From assembly GCF_019097595.1 (NCBI RefSeq), contig NC_080710.1, positions 14,344,280 through 14,408,279 of the forward strand: DNA of 64,000 bases. Direction: 5' to 3'. This document shows positions 10,576 through 22,450 of the stretch, piece by piece; the stretch's first letter is position 1, and each line of letters starts with the position of its first letter. The translations under genes were made by a program, and so were the position numbers. Under the pieces are notes generated by a model. The model ran no database searches and was not told the DNA's origin. It saw only the letters and a list, made by a program, of their open reading frames with translations. This DNA is from Hemibagrus wyckioides. Its lineage: Eukaryota > Chordata > Actinopteri > Siluriformes > Bagridae.

Positions 10576-11644
10576 CGATTTTTATTTTCTTTTTGTAAAA
10601 AAAAGGTGTTTACTTTTTATCTTATGTTTTGCACATTCATTTGCTTATTTGCCAGGTTTATTAACATGCCAAAGCATTCGAATCAGTCACAATTTGATTT
10701 TCAGATTCTTTGATTTCATATGCCTATGTACTGCATGCAAAAAAAAAAAAAATGAATCTATGCCAATATCATAAAACTTAGGCTTATCATTTTGCCAAAA
10801 CCTAGGTAGTATCAATGGGCAATATTTTGGGATTCTCGTAAGGATATATACAGCAATAATCATGTAATGCATGGTATTTTTGAACTGTTGCCTATAGCAG
10901 CTTTTTCTAAAAAAAAAAATCAGGTATGTTTTGATCTCTTAATAATCAAACAGAAAAAAATACAACATCAGGGAAAATGCCAGTGTAGTGTTAAAGAGTC
11001 GAAAAGACTTAAAAAGAAAAGTATAAATCAATTTCCTTTGCTCTGCTGTTATGCACTGCCTGCCTCTAATTTAAACGTAGTTTTAGGACGTAGGCTTGAA
11101 GTGCTGTAACTCTGCTCTAAGCAGTTCAGTATCATTCTCCAAATCTCTGGAACACCCAGTTTGGGGAGGGAGGCTCTTCCACAGTTAACTCAAAAGAATG
11201 AGGAAGATTGCCAGTAGCAGGGAAGATGAACCTTTGCACAGCTGGTCTGTAATCCACTTCCACTGCAGTTCAGGCTTTGATTAATTTAAGATTTCTCCAG
11301 TCTAGGTGTCCCTCAGATTTCTGCTGAAAGCACTTCCTATTCTTAAAAGTAGCACAAAAACCTAGATTCAGGTAGAAATTACTATACTAGTTTGACCTTA
11401 GTTTTTGTATCATAAATGAAGAATATCTGAGATGCTCAGTTTAAGAGGTGATGTAGCCTAAGTGTAAATACTTATTTAAAGAGGTAAAGAAAAAGAAAAA
11501 AAAAAACTTTTTACAACTGATCAATCTGATGACTCCTGGTCAGGGGAACTCTGAATGAAATAGGTCTAACCTGTACTGCAATTTTTGAGCCAGTCTTCAA
11601 CTGTTGTAAAAGCACAAGGCACCAGGAATTTTGTGGCACTTCAT

Positions 11645-11650
11645 AATAAA
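11645..11650 (+). terminator. scrt1: Candidate scrt1 polyadenylation signal AATAAA
   Basis: This is the first canonical AATAAA downstream of the stop codon. It is followed by a T/GT-rich piece (TCTGTTCCTTGTTTCTTC, about 11670-11690) of the kind that acts as a downstream element. It is a single hexamer in AT-rich DNA, so it could be chance. Confidence 0.35.
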
Positions 11651-11665
11651 GAGAAAGTAAACAGT

Positions 11666-14600
11666 CCTAGTCTGTTCCTTGTTTCTTCATGATTATTGCC
11701 ATTGCTGTGAAATTAATCTATTAAGTAGGCCAATTAATCCTGATGAATGCGATCTGATGCACACATGCTGATAAAGCAAATGGTAAAAGGATGAGCAATA
11801 ACAACAAAACTAAAACTGTAGTCTCTCACACTGGCAACAGATGGTACAGTTTTACAGTACTTTCACTTTTACACCAAAATGCCATTATTTAATCGGCTTT
11901 AAGCATCTGTGAAGGCATGATGTATTAAATATTGAAACTTTTTGAATCCTAAAAGTTGTGTATATGTATGGGGTACAAAGCGAGTCTTTAAGTGCTTCTT
12001 AGATTGCAAGATGAGATTGCATTAAGATTGCAAAGCTACTTACTTTATTAGATTGCTGTTATACTGTCTCTGATGAATTCAATAATTGTATTTAATCAAG
12101 AAGAGCCCTCTGTTGTAAGTCACATGTTTAGTCCTTTGAATATTTAGCAGAAATTCACAAAAAAATAGCAAACTCTTTGCTCTGATTTACGGTGTACAAT
12201 GTTAACTAAGATTTTCTGACTCCGATGTGTCAGTAGCAAAGGAAATCAAGTGCTTACGTTCTTTCAACAAATAGGGTGTGTGATCGGCGGACACTCACAC
12301 TGAATTTTTCTCACCCACTCAGCTCTCATAGAGCAGAAAAAAACCCAGACTCTCTCTTAGGTTAATCTAGCTTGAGCAAACGAGGCCACGGGTGTCATCA
12401 ATTTGTGAGAATCATTATCCAAGTGTTGGGAGAGTCTACACTTGAGTCTCTAGAGTGCTGGGTAATTGCACTAGCAGGGTGGAATCAGCAGGAGCCATTA
12501 TTTAACAGCAGACAGCTGTGACAGGAGATGCACACGTTGATCTGTTTGCTTTTACATTCCTGTCGCTCCGCTTTACAATCACAGGGTTCCTATGGCAGAT
12601 CCAGGGCCCAGTGTGGACCTCACTCACACTCCAAGCTGATGGAAAGCTGGAGACTGCAACAGAGCCACAGAGCAAACAAATAAAATAGATTTGATTTGAG
12701 TTCTCTTCTTTTTTTTCTTTTTTTTAACGCCATTTATAGATTTGTAAACTATTCTTTATAGGGTTGTGGGGTTCTCATAATAACATTTTATTAACTACTC
12801 ACAAAATTCACAGAGCCACAATTAAACAAGAAGTTCATCTGCTCTACGATTTTATCATCCACTTAAATATAATGCCTGCAAGATACATGGAAAAAAAAAA
12901 AATAATGCCATAAAAGATAATTACTTTAAAAGTTTTTTAAAATGTATAGAAGATACACAGTAAATATACTGGTGTTTTATTAAATAGGGAGATTCTTATT
13001 AAATCTGGCTTTAGGTAATTTAACCCTAGGGACCTCTTTAGAATCTGTTCTCATTTGTTCATTGACAAAATGTCTTTACAATGGTCTAACAACTAGGTTT
13101 AAACCAACAAACAGAAGCATTTTAAGGTGAAGTGTGTAGGTTTCTGTCCACAAATGACAGGAATAATTATATGCGCTGACATTTTTTTTATTTAAAAATG
13201 TCCTTATCTGAAAGTTAAGCCTGAAAGTGGATTTTGTTTATTTAAACCCTCAGTGAATGTAGCCTATATTTACACTATGTATTATAAAAGAATTAATCCA
13301 GCTGGGTCCAAATCATTTTAAGAAATGTGTATGCATGCTACGCACACTTGTGGCTTTAATTCAACATACTCTGCTTGTTTTAGTTTAAGGATCACAAACA
13401 GCAGTGATTCTTTTATTAGCTGCATAACCTGTATCCCTTACCTCCCAGACTGTGTAGATTTGTTTATTTCAGTGTTTTGGTGGAGATCTCAGAGAACACT
13501 GTCTTCAGGCTACCTTCTCTCAGACATGCTTCAGTGTCACTGATAGCTATTGGGCCTGAACAAGCAGTGGGGGAATATGGAGGTGGGGGGCTTATAGCTG
13601 TTGAACAATCACTTCAGAGAGTGTTACCATTTATTGGAGCAGACATACCAGAAACCTTTAGACATAGTCTTTTCTCATTCTGACTGCAGGGGAGTGCATG
13701 TAGGACCTCAGTCTCATGGCTGAGTAACATTCTAAATTGAAACATGAAATGGTGCGTTTTCTCCCTGAAACAAGATAACGATGAGGTGTTTGACATGTGT
13801 GGTCTATGGTCTGAAAATAAGGGGGTAACAATGCTTGATATGTGTATTTCATACCAGAGTTGTCATAGACTTTATCAGTGATTCATGGAGAAATTCATGG
13901 CAAATTGTGAAAAATTCGAAGCAAAAGAATCCAGAAGCAGGGAGACTGCCTGTAGCATGTGCTGCTTTGTAGCTCTATAAGAATTCCCAGGCAGAGAGCT
14001 GTGCTTTCAGGAAGAGAGGCAGAAAGGGTGCAGGAAGAGAGACAGAGAGAGGAGAGGGATGGAGGGAAGGGGGGCTGACCCAGTTTGGATGACATGTAGC
14101 TGAGGAAGCACACCGGAGCCTGTGCAGCCAGTACATTTTTAATAGCACCATTTGCAGATCTGCATTGAACAGGGTATTATTGTTGCTATACAGCTTCCAG
14201 ACATACAGAACCTGACAGCAGTGGACCTGTGAATGTGGTGAGTCACTGCATGGAGCTTTTACTATGACCTCCTGCTTAACACGCATAAGAAATGAACGCA
14301 TCCTGAATATTCAGTGGGATAGAGGGAGGGGAATGAACTTTGCAGTAGTCTTTGCTTTGAATGTGTGAGTGCAGTACAAGGTGTGTTTTGGTTGGAAAAA
14401 AAAGTGATAATTGCTGGGTTTAGAGTGGTTGAGCTATTCTCTTACAAAAATCCATGTAGGAGAAGAACTGTTGGTTCAGCATTGTTTCTGAGGCCCTTTA
14501 GCTATAGAGTGGTCTCAACCGCTATTAAAGTGTTCTCTGAATTATCATGCAAAGTGGAAATAACATGACTTTTTTTTTAAAAAATCTACAGAACAGAAAG

Positions 14601-15257
14601 TGATAATTAAGGGGCCAAAGAAGGGAAAGGTGAAAGAAAATACACACTAGAGCATGTCATAGCTGTCATATATCAATCTTGAGCACTGTGTCTCTCCTGC
14701 AGGTGATCCACTTACGTCTCTGGTGTCTTTTCACACTATAAAGCTAGTAGGGTTATTGCACATATCATAATGATCAGACTGCATTCTTAGTGACACAGCA
14801 ATTTTGTACTTTACCAGTTTCCCCACAGTAATCATACAACCAACCAAAGAAATAAGGATAATAAAAATAAAGTGATTTTTAGATGTGAATGAACAAACCT
14901 ATCGTTAAACACATTTTGCTGTATCTGTGATAATAGTGATGTAGGTACTTTCATTCAGACACAGATGCTAGACTAGATTTTTTTCTCCCCTCTATTGAAA
15001 TACAAAAAACTGAGAAATAATATCAAGTGATATGTTTGCTTTAAAAGAGTTTGTGTTAAGTAAACGGTGAACCTGTATTCAAAACTGGATTACTCACTGA
15101 AACTTTCATTGTATAAGGAACCTACCATGATGAATGGAAAGGGTAAGTCTTTCTTTTTCTAATGATCAGAGCAATAAACTATTCCTTTATACCGAAACCC
15201 GAGAACAATGAGTGCAAATATGCCCATAAATTGCAATTTATCTGTTTAAGGGCGAGA
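11666..15257. other. Non-coding region downstream of scrt1
   Basis: No gene can be supported. About 12250-12660 is a repeat-free block of higher complexity with a CAGCTG E-box beside TGACAG (near 12515-12525) and looks like a candidate conserved regulatory element. The rest is AT-rich with poly-A/T runs. Confidence 0.5.
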
Positions 15258-15443
15258 CCAGTGTTGCTCATTGCTGCTCTACCCCTGCCCTGCAGATCTT
15301 ATTTCTTAATTTTCTCCTAGCCCTAGCATACCTGATTAAAATTACAAGCTAATTTGAAACATTAACTGAAAGTGTCAGATGTATTAGCAGGGAATATAAT
15401 AACCGATGCAGTGCAGTGCCACTGCAGGACCAGATACACTGCT
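15258..15443. repeat. Interspersed foldback-type repeat, degenerate
   Basis: The layout matches a common fish repeat. 'ctgctctacccctgccctgcag' at the left and 'cactgcaggaccagatacactg' at the right face each other as near-complementary ends around a centre with 'cctagccctagcatacctgatt'. It is probably a non-autonomous DNA element. The family was recognised by memory only. Confidence 0.45.
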
Positions 15444-17738
15444 CTAGACATTGACTTATAGCTGGTTCTCTACTTCAGTACTACTCCCTAGCAGTATGAT
15501 TCCCCAACCTGTAAAAGAGCTACAGCCTACCATGTTTGTCTAATAAAAAAAAAAACCTTACCAATCATGTTTCACATATAAGGGTCAAATCAAATCATGT
15601 TAAAACTACACTCAATACCCTGCAGTCCAGTTCACAGTGGATTTGTTTCCGAAGCTAGGTTAAGGCTGAGATACGTCAAAGGCTGCTTCATACTTCTGTA
15701 TGTCTGAAAAGAGGTTCCTAGGTAAGCATGGCACACAGAGATACGCTGATGGACTGACATGCAGTTCTTCAAAATCCTAACAGCATGTTGTGCATATCTA
15801 CAGTGCTGTGCATGAGCAAGCCTTCAGGCGAATACTGATTGGTTACAGACGGGGAAGCGTGTCCTGAAACTATATAACCCCTATTCCATGGGTTTTATTA
15901 ATGGTTTCACAATAATCAATAATGTTGTCACTAGGATGATTTAAGCTGCTTGCAAACCTGGCATCGCTTCGACGCAGTGCCATAATGAGGGCAACAAATT
16001 TGAAAAGTACTGATATACAGAGAGATAAAGGAGTGAAAGAACTTTATATTACGCAACACAACCACGTGTTTGCAATCAGGTGGACACAGAAGTACTAAGT
16101 TTTTTCTGTGAGCAGGTCAGGTCGTCGTATACTTGTAAAGTAGCCTTCATACTTCTACCTGTAGTGTGAGTATTCCAGGGGCAGTGCCGCATATATCACA
16201 TTGAAATTTCAAATCAGATCAAAACAGAATGTGATAAAGAAAACAGAATTTTGTTTTGAAAAGTGCTGAAGATAAAAATGATGAAAAAAAAAAAACAACT
16301 TGTATGATCATAAACCAGGTCGATTCACTGCGAAAACATTCCTGAGACATTTTCATTCATATGATCAATATTATGGTTGTAGTTTTCTGTAAATAGATTT
16401 ACTATATGAAATATGTCATCATATTCATTATCCAAAATATGTTATCAAACCTGAAATGTGCTTGTGCTGTTGTTTTTTATAGCTGTAAAGTCATAAGTGA
16501 GAGTTTTATCAGAAAAGATACATTTAAGTTAACACACCAGCATGAACTGGATTAAAATGATAAGTTTTTCATCAGTTCCTGTCACGATCTAATAAGATTT
16601 AGAAACAGACAAACATTATATTGTTCACACCGCTGTTGAGATGTATTTGTAGCAATATGACACTGAAACCCTTGATAAAGCCAGCGGTAGAGGGGGTCAC
16701 TATGTCTTGTTATAATGTTTCCAGATATGCAGCTGGACACACCTCCCCACCTCTAGCAATGAGTATTTGCCTGAATCCTGGTTTGTCTAACACATCTTGT
16801 TTCTCTGAAGCACTTGCATATGCTACACTGCTACACAAAGGTTGCAGTAATACCTATAGTACTGATTTTGTGCTTACAGAAAGATAAGGCTACTATGTTT
16901 GTGTTTCTGTGAAAGAGAAATGACTAGGATTTGAGTTTCCACTTATTCTGCTTTATACCTACGGTTGCATTCTCTGTCTTGCTTGCTCACATTTTCTATC
17001 TCATCCACAGAAAAAAATGGCTTTCTGTCTTTTTCTCCCTCCCTTTTATTAGCAGCGGTGGGATTTTGGACCCAGATCTTTAAACCAAGCACTCTGACTA
17101 ATGCCCTACTGGAGTGCACTGATCTAGCGTAGTACTGTTATTCTATTTAACTGCTGATTTAGTGTCAGTTCTTGCAAACAACTGGCTGAGAGGGAGCTTT
17201 TTGTGAACTCATTAAAGCAGCCGATTCAGATTCAGCTACTGTAAGTCTCCGAATCGATAATGGACTGTTCAGATTGCTGGGGTATGTCACATTATCATTG
17301 TGTTGACTATGCACAAGAATCTATAAACTATGCTATAGTGGTTTAGGGTGAACATTAAGAACTGGTTGCTTTTAAATATTATAGTGCTGGCTTTCATTCC
17401 AACCATCAGTGAGTAATCATGTACATTGCAATATGAGAATTGTTGCATTATTCATGTGTTACTACTGTTAGTCATGAAAATAGATATTAAAATAAATGCA
17501 AACCATATTGAACTGATGTGGAATTTTCCATTTTGTGCATTTTAAAAACAATGGTCATGGTGCAGAACAACAAAAAAGGCCTTTAACAGCATCTTCATAC
17601 ATATACATGAAAATAAATGAAAATTCATGAAAAGTGATCATCTAGGACCAAATTGCATATAATCTGTTTAGGGTGAGCTAATCAAATTCAATGTGGCTGC
17701 TCAATAACAACATTGCTGCTCAAATATATTATATTGTC
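15444..17738. other. Non-coding region, possible degenerate DNA transposon at about 15681-16160
   Basis: No gene is seen. Between 15681 and 16160 the word CTTCATACTTCT occurs twice (15686-15697 and 16145-16156) around sequence including 'actgattggttacagacg'. Such words occur in Harbinger-type fish elements, but I cannot define ends. The remainder is AT-rich with short chance frames. Confidence 0.4.
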
Positions 17739-19005
17739 CATTCATTCATTTATTCATTAATTTATTAATTCACTGTCTGAGATTCTAGCTCCTCCTGGGG
17801 GATCCCCAGACATTCCTATTCGACTCCCTCCAGCGGGTCCTGGGTCTGCCCCAGGATCTCCATCTAGTGGGATGAGCCTTATACAACTTTACCTGGAGCT
17901 GTCCAACTTTAGCTGGAGCTGTATATTTCTAAGGTGCCCAATTCACTTTAACTGTCTCCTCTCAGTTCAGAGCATCAGGGACTCAGACTCTGGGATTCAG
18001 ATTTTTCCACCCTCTCACAGAAGAAACCTGATTTGTACCTCCACATACTGCTCACAAACATACAGTAGGTGAGGATAGGGAAGTAGATTGAGCAATACAT
18101 AGAGAACTGAACTCCTGCTTCACTGCAACATACCAGTAGAGTCACTTTAACACTAATGATACAAAACATTTGTCTCATGATATTCCATCAGTTTGAGAAG
18201 TGATTGCATGCAGTAAAAGCCCAGATACCCCCTACTCCTGGAGTAGCTCCCACATAAACCCGCATAAACCCGCACAAGTCTCTAAATCTGATCCATGATC
18301 TAGATGAAAAATGCATTTCTCCACCGGAATTGTAGGTCCAACTATCAGACTCTCTTCACCAGAACCTTTACAACACAACCTTGCCCAGTGCTTTTAACAT
18401 CTCTGTCCAAATCTCACTTGCACCTCTACCCTTGCTGCTATGATGGACAGAAATGGACTACCAAAAATTTCTGGCACTGCTTCCAGAAGGGCGGGCATCT
18501 CTACTGGTTTAGGGAATTCATAAAAGTGCTTCCATTGCACAATATCCCCAATAGAGATCAGCACTCTCTTGCACTTGCTTTGTGTTTGCCAGAACATCTT
18601 TGAGGCCATCTGAAATTCTTTTTTCCAACCCCCTCCAAATGCTTGAACTTTGCTGCTGCAACTCCTTTTGCTACAGCCCTTCTGGCTCTCCTGTATGTCT
18701 CAATTGATCAGGAGTGTCCTCTGTGAGCATTACATGAAAAGCCTCCTTTTCAACTTGACAGTTTCCCTCACCACTGTTGTCCATCAGCATCTACTAGATG
18801 CTCCCAAGTAATGTGGAAAGCTCTAGAAGTACTGGCTGGTGCATCATGTGGAAAATCCAACTCAGTACCAAGTGGTGATCAGTTGACAGCTTGAGTATGA
18901 TCCAAAGGGGCATTTCTCCCAATCACAATTCTCCAGATATCAATGCAATTCCCAGCATGAGCATTTATGTTCCCCAGTAGAACTATAACCTATAAGCCAA
19001 AGTCA
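17739..19005 (-). mobile_element. Non-LTR retrotransposon (LINE) remnant, antisense, missing most of the reverse transcriptase
   Basis: On the minus strand, 18910-18980 translates to an APE-type endonuclease segment (LGNINAHAGN ... DIWRIVIGRN), the usual GDFNAHVGN-like motif with D replaced by N. Further along, 18490-18560 reads GDIVQWKHFYEFPKP, the linker that precedes the reverse transcriptase in such elements (usually WKEYFEDLLNP). The 17780-18110 stretch matches the 3' part of the ORF, and the copy ends in an ATTC/GAAT-type 3' tail at 17739-17776. The space between linker and 3' part (about 18110-18390) is far too small to hold the reverse transcriptase, so that domain was deleted. Stops and frameshifts show it is dead. 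The clade (RTE, L2 or Rex type) is uncertain. Confidence 0.75.
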
Positions 19006-19076
19006 TTGAGATCACATTTTCCCCCATGCTCTACATGCATGATTTCATCCATTGTACTGGATTGATGTACAGGTGT

Positions 19077-19168
<92 letters not shown>
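19077..19168. repeat. (TCTA)n microsatellite
   Basis: About 23 perfect TCTA units just upstream of the 5' end of the antisense LINE remnant. Uninterrupted, so likely polymorphic. Confidence 0.97.
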
Positions 19169-21458
19169 AACAACCACCCACCTGCCCTCATTACACAGGC
19201 ATTATTACCATGACAGATATAGATCTAGAAAAGATACATGGGAAGATCCTTATAGAGTTATATATTATACACTCAATAATAAGAAGGAAGTGTTATAATA
19301 AGAAGCTAAAAGACATAGATGCACTTAGTATTCTTGAAAGAATATTTACCCTGACACTCCTAATGATATAAAGTGTGTGGGGCTGCACCGTCATGACCCC
19401 TCTTATTTTTCATTTATTCATAGCAGGAGATACAGTTGCATTTTGAATATCATATTGTCTATAGCCATGTGATGTTATAGTGGCCTAAATGGCAGCAGTC
19501 CAATTTCAGTACAGTTCAGGAAAGAATAGAGGAGTTTACTGAGGGGGAGTGAGCACAGGAGACGGTCTGCTGAGCACTGCAGTGAGTGTGCAGGAGGAAG
19601 AGGGAGAAAACTGAGAGGCATGGAGTGTGCTAGAGAGAGAACCAGGCAGGAGAGGTAAGCTGTCTCTGTGTGTTGGTCATGTATCAGAAGTCAGCACTCT
19701 TGCTCATGTTTTCAGCTCCAGTGACTGAGTCAGGGGGAGGTGGAGTCGCACATTGCCATGTCAGCAGTTTCTCCTCCAATCGATTTAGTCCAGCCTGCAG
19801 CAACAAAGCAGCCAGCTACATGTTCCTCATACACCTTCCATTTATATATACCTCTAAATGCACAGATGCCACACCATTTTTATGTAAATATATCACCATT
19901 TGGAATTCCCTACACACACAGTTGCCCCACTATTGCTGTGCGACTGATGTGAAGTTTGTGGTTTTGAACTCTCAGGAGTAGCAGTGATCTTGAGATTCCT
20001 AAAGAGTGAAGATACACAGCGGGAAGAGGGAATGATAAACAAGACTTGATGTTCAAATGCTGTCTGGTTCTTGAAATGTTTGGGCTGGCTACAACTGAGA
20101 GTAGGAATGAAGGTGTTGCAGAAATGAACTGTTGGGTGTCAGAGTTCAGACCAGATGCCACATGAGTCATATTTGGAGAAATTTAGGAAAACGTTATGCA
20201 ATATGAACAGACATTCAGATAATAACAAGAACTTAAGAAGTGAGTTACTGGAAATGATTAAATTCAAAGACAATATCTGAATTTGGTCCGATTTCTTAAA
20301 AAATACCTCAGTATAATGCTCCATCGAGTGCTAACTTCTAGAAGTTCAGAGCAACACTATTTTGGCCTTTAATAGTACAAGCCTGAGCTATTGCTCTTAA
20401 AGCACTTATATATACTGATGGGCAGCTCACAGAATTGGATGCGACCACAATCTTTATTGTCTGCATTGCGTAGAAGTCTAGATTGATTCTAGTTTACTGA
20501 ATTTAAAGCAACAGGCAGAGATTTCACAAAAATAACTACTGGGGTCATCCGAGTGTCATACAGTTACATCCAAAATCATACATGTCTACTCTAAATTCAT
20601 CAAATAATATTCTATGCTGTATAAAATCTGGTCATTGGTCAGCATCTCACACTACACTGGACAATGGTGTATTCCAGTAGTTTATGGTCTCGTAATCAAC
20701 AGAACATACGTGATTACTGAAAGTGCCAATAAAATAGCTGGAGAGCCGTAATTGGATTCTGTATATTGAGTGATTTCCATTTGGAACAGAAGGCAAGAAG
20801 GCAAAGAGTGGCAAAGGGCTTGACCGAGTTACACAGTGGCCAAGAGTGTTCAATATACATTGCACTTCATGCAGGATGTAAATAAACTCAAGACTTAAAA
20901 TCAAGACAAACTGGCTAAATGATGCAAAAGTGAGATTATTTTTAGCTGCCTATTTCTCACTGACAACTGACCCATTGTGGCTTTGTTCTGGTTTCAACTG
21001 CTACAACTCACTTTGGTACCAAACTGCAGGTTGTTTGTTTCCACCCTACAGCAATTTATTCCCTCTTTCCCATGGCAACAAAGGGCATTATGCTTCCCAT
21101 GAGGGACAGGGAAAAGACTGCCATTTAACATGAGGCAATAAAATGAAACTTTCTGGATGATAGACACACTAGCATGCTTCAGTATCTCCAAATGCTTGTT
21201 TGATAACTATGTCATAAACACAATAGGTGTACTGTATACTAACTGTGCAAGGTAGCACATAGGCAGTTATAGTCACAGCATTCCAGAATATTTTCAGAGT
21301 GAGGTCGTACAAGTTTGAGCCTAGTTCAAGATTCTAGGTTGAACGGATGCCAACGCAAGCACATAATCTCCAACACACTAGGAGTCTTGAAGAGTAATTA
21401 ATGTTTAGAAAGTTGTATGGCAGCAACTACAGAAGCAATCCCTGTTTGCTACTAGCTA
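19169..21458. other. Non-coding region
   Basis: No gene is supported. A short ATG-containing piece with a good splice donor (19620-19655) is described under findings. The rest has AT-rich sequence and short frames only. Confidence 0.5.
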
Positions 21459-22450
21459 CAGTCCCCTCCCTTTGCTTTCCAAGGCTTGTACCAAAGCTTC
21501 TTTCAGTTGTTGTCTTCAGCAGGTGAAATGCAGCTCAGTTGGGTTAAGGTCTGGCGATTGACTTGGCCAGTTTAAAACCTTCTGCTTTTTTCCCTTGATG
21601 AAATCCTTTGTTGTGTTGGCAATATGTTTTGGCTCATTGTCTTGCTGTATGATGAAGTTCCTCCTGATTAGATTGGATGTATTTCACTGTGAATTGGCAG
21701 ACAGAATGTAGACTTCTGAATTCATTCTGCTGCTACCATCATGAGTTACATCATCAATAAAGATTAGTGAGCCTGTTTCAGAAGCAGCCATGCAAGCCCA
21801 AACCTTCAGACTCCCCCCACCATGCTTGACTGATGAGCTTGTATGTTTTGGATCATGAGCACATCCTTTCTTTCTGTACACTTTGGCATTTCCATCTCTT
21901 TGGTAGAAATTAATCTTGGCTCAAGAACTTTTGTGGCTCACCTCTGTATGTCTTTGTGAATTCCAAACTTCTTCTGATTCTTACTGCCAATTACCAGTTT
22001 GCATATTGTGCTATCCCCTCTGCATTTCTGCTCTCTTTTTCGGACACTGTGGTTGTTGACGATGTCACTGATTATTTTTTATTTGATTTTTTTTCTCACA
22101 ACTCAAAGAATGTTTCTGTCATGAAGTGCTTTCCGTGGCTAACCTGTTCTGGTTGTTATTGCACCAGAGGTTTCTTTCTTTTCAGGACATTCCAAAGTGT
22201 TGTATTGGCTATGCCCAGTGTTTGTGCAGTTGTTCTGGTCAATTTTCCCTTTTTCCCCAGTTTCAAAATGGCTTGCTTTTCTCCTGTAGAGAGCACTTCA
22301 TGTTGGTTTAGCCATTTTCTTACAGTCATAAGAGGCAAAACCCAGGACTCAAACAAAGAGTAGAAATTTCGAGCTGTTCATTGTTTTAAACAGTTGATCT
22401 AATAGATCTCACCTGGACAACAGGAAACACCTGTCAGTCACGTGTTTAAA
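21459..22450 (-). mobile_element. Tc1-like DNA transposon, inactive, transposase on the minus strand
   Basis: Reading the minus strand from about 22320 down, the transposase begins with a helix-turn-helix region (VLSTGEKQAILKLGKKGK ... AQTLGIANTTLWNVLKRK) that stops at 22156. A later frame at 21881-21684 carries the KHGGGSLKVWACMAA and FIDDVTHDG blocks. The catalytic C-terminal block ([12 protein letters not shown] ... SPDLNP) is at about 21640-21545. The coding sequence is broken by stops and frameshifts, and a short deletion lies near 21525. The left end reads tacagtcccctcc at about 21460, resembling a Tc1-like inverted-repeat end. I could not find the matching right end, so 22450 is approximate. 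Tc1-like elements are very common in fish. The copy cannot encode a working transposase. Confidence 0.88.

Larger units (their letters stand above)
10260..11665 (+). other. scrt1: Predicted scrt1 3' UTR
   Basis: No AATAAA or ATTAAA is seen between the stop codon and 11645, so the 3' UTR is predicted at about 1.4 kb. It is AU-rich and includes the GATT/ATTT repeat at 10477-10575. The open frame at 10867-11109 within it has no protein-like features. The true end needs transcript data. Confidence 0.4.

Noticed and set aside
19077..19168. Regular array that might suggest CRISPR-like repeats
   Set aside because: It is a pure TCTA tetranucleotide microsatellite without spacers, in a vertebrate genome.
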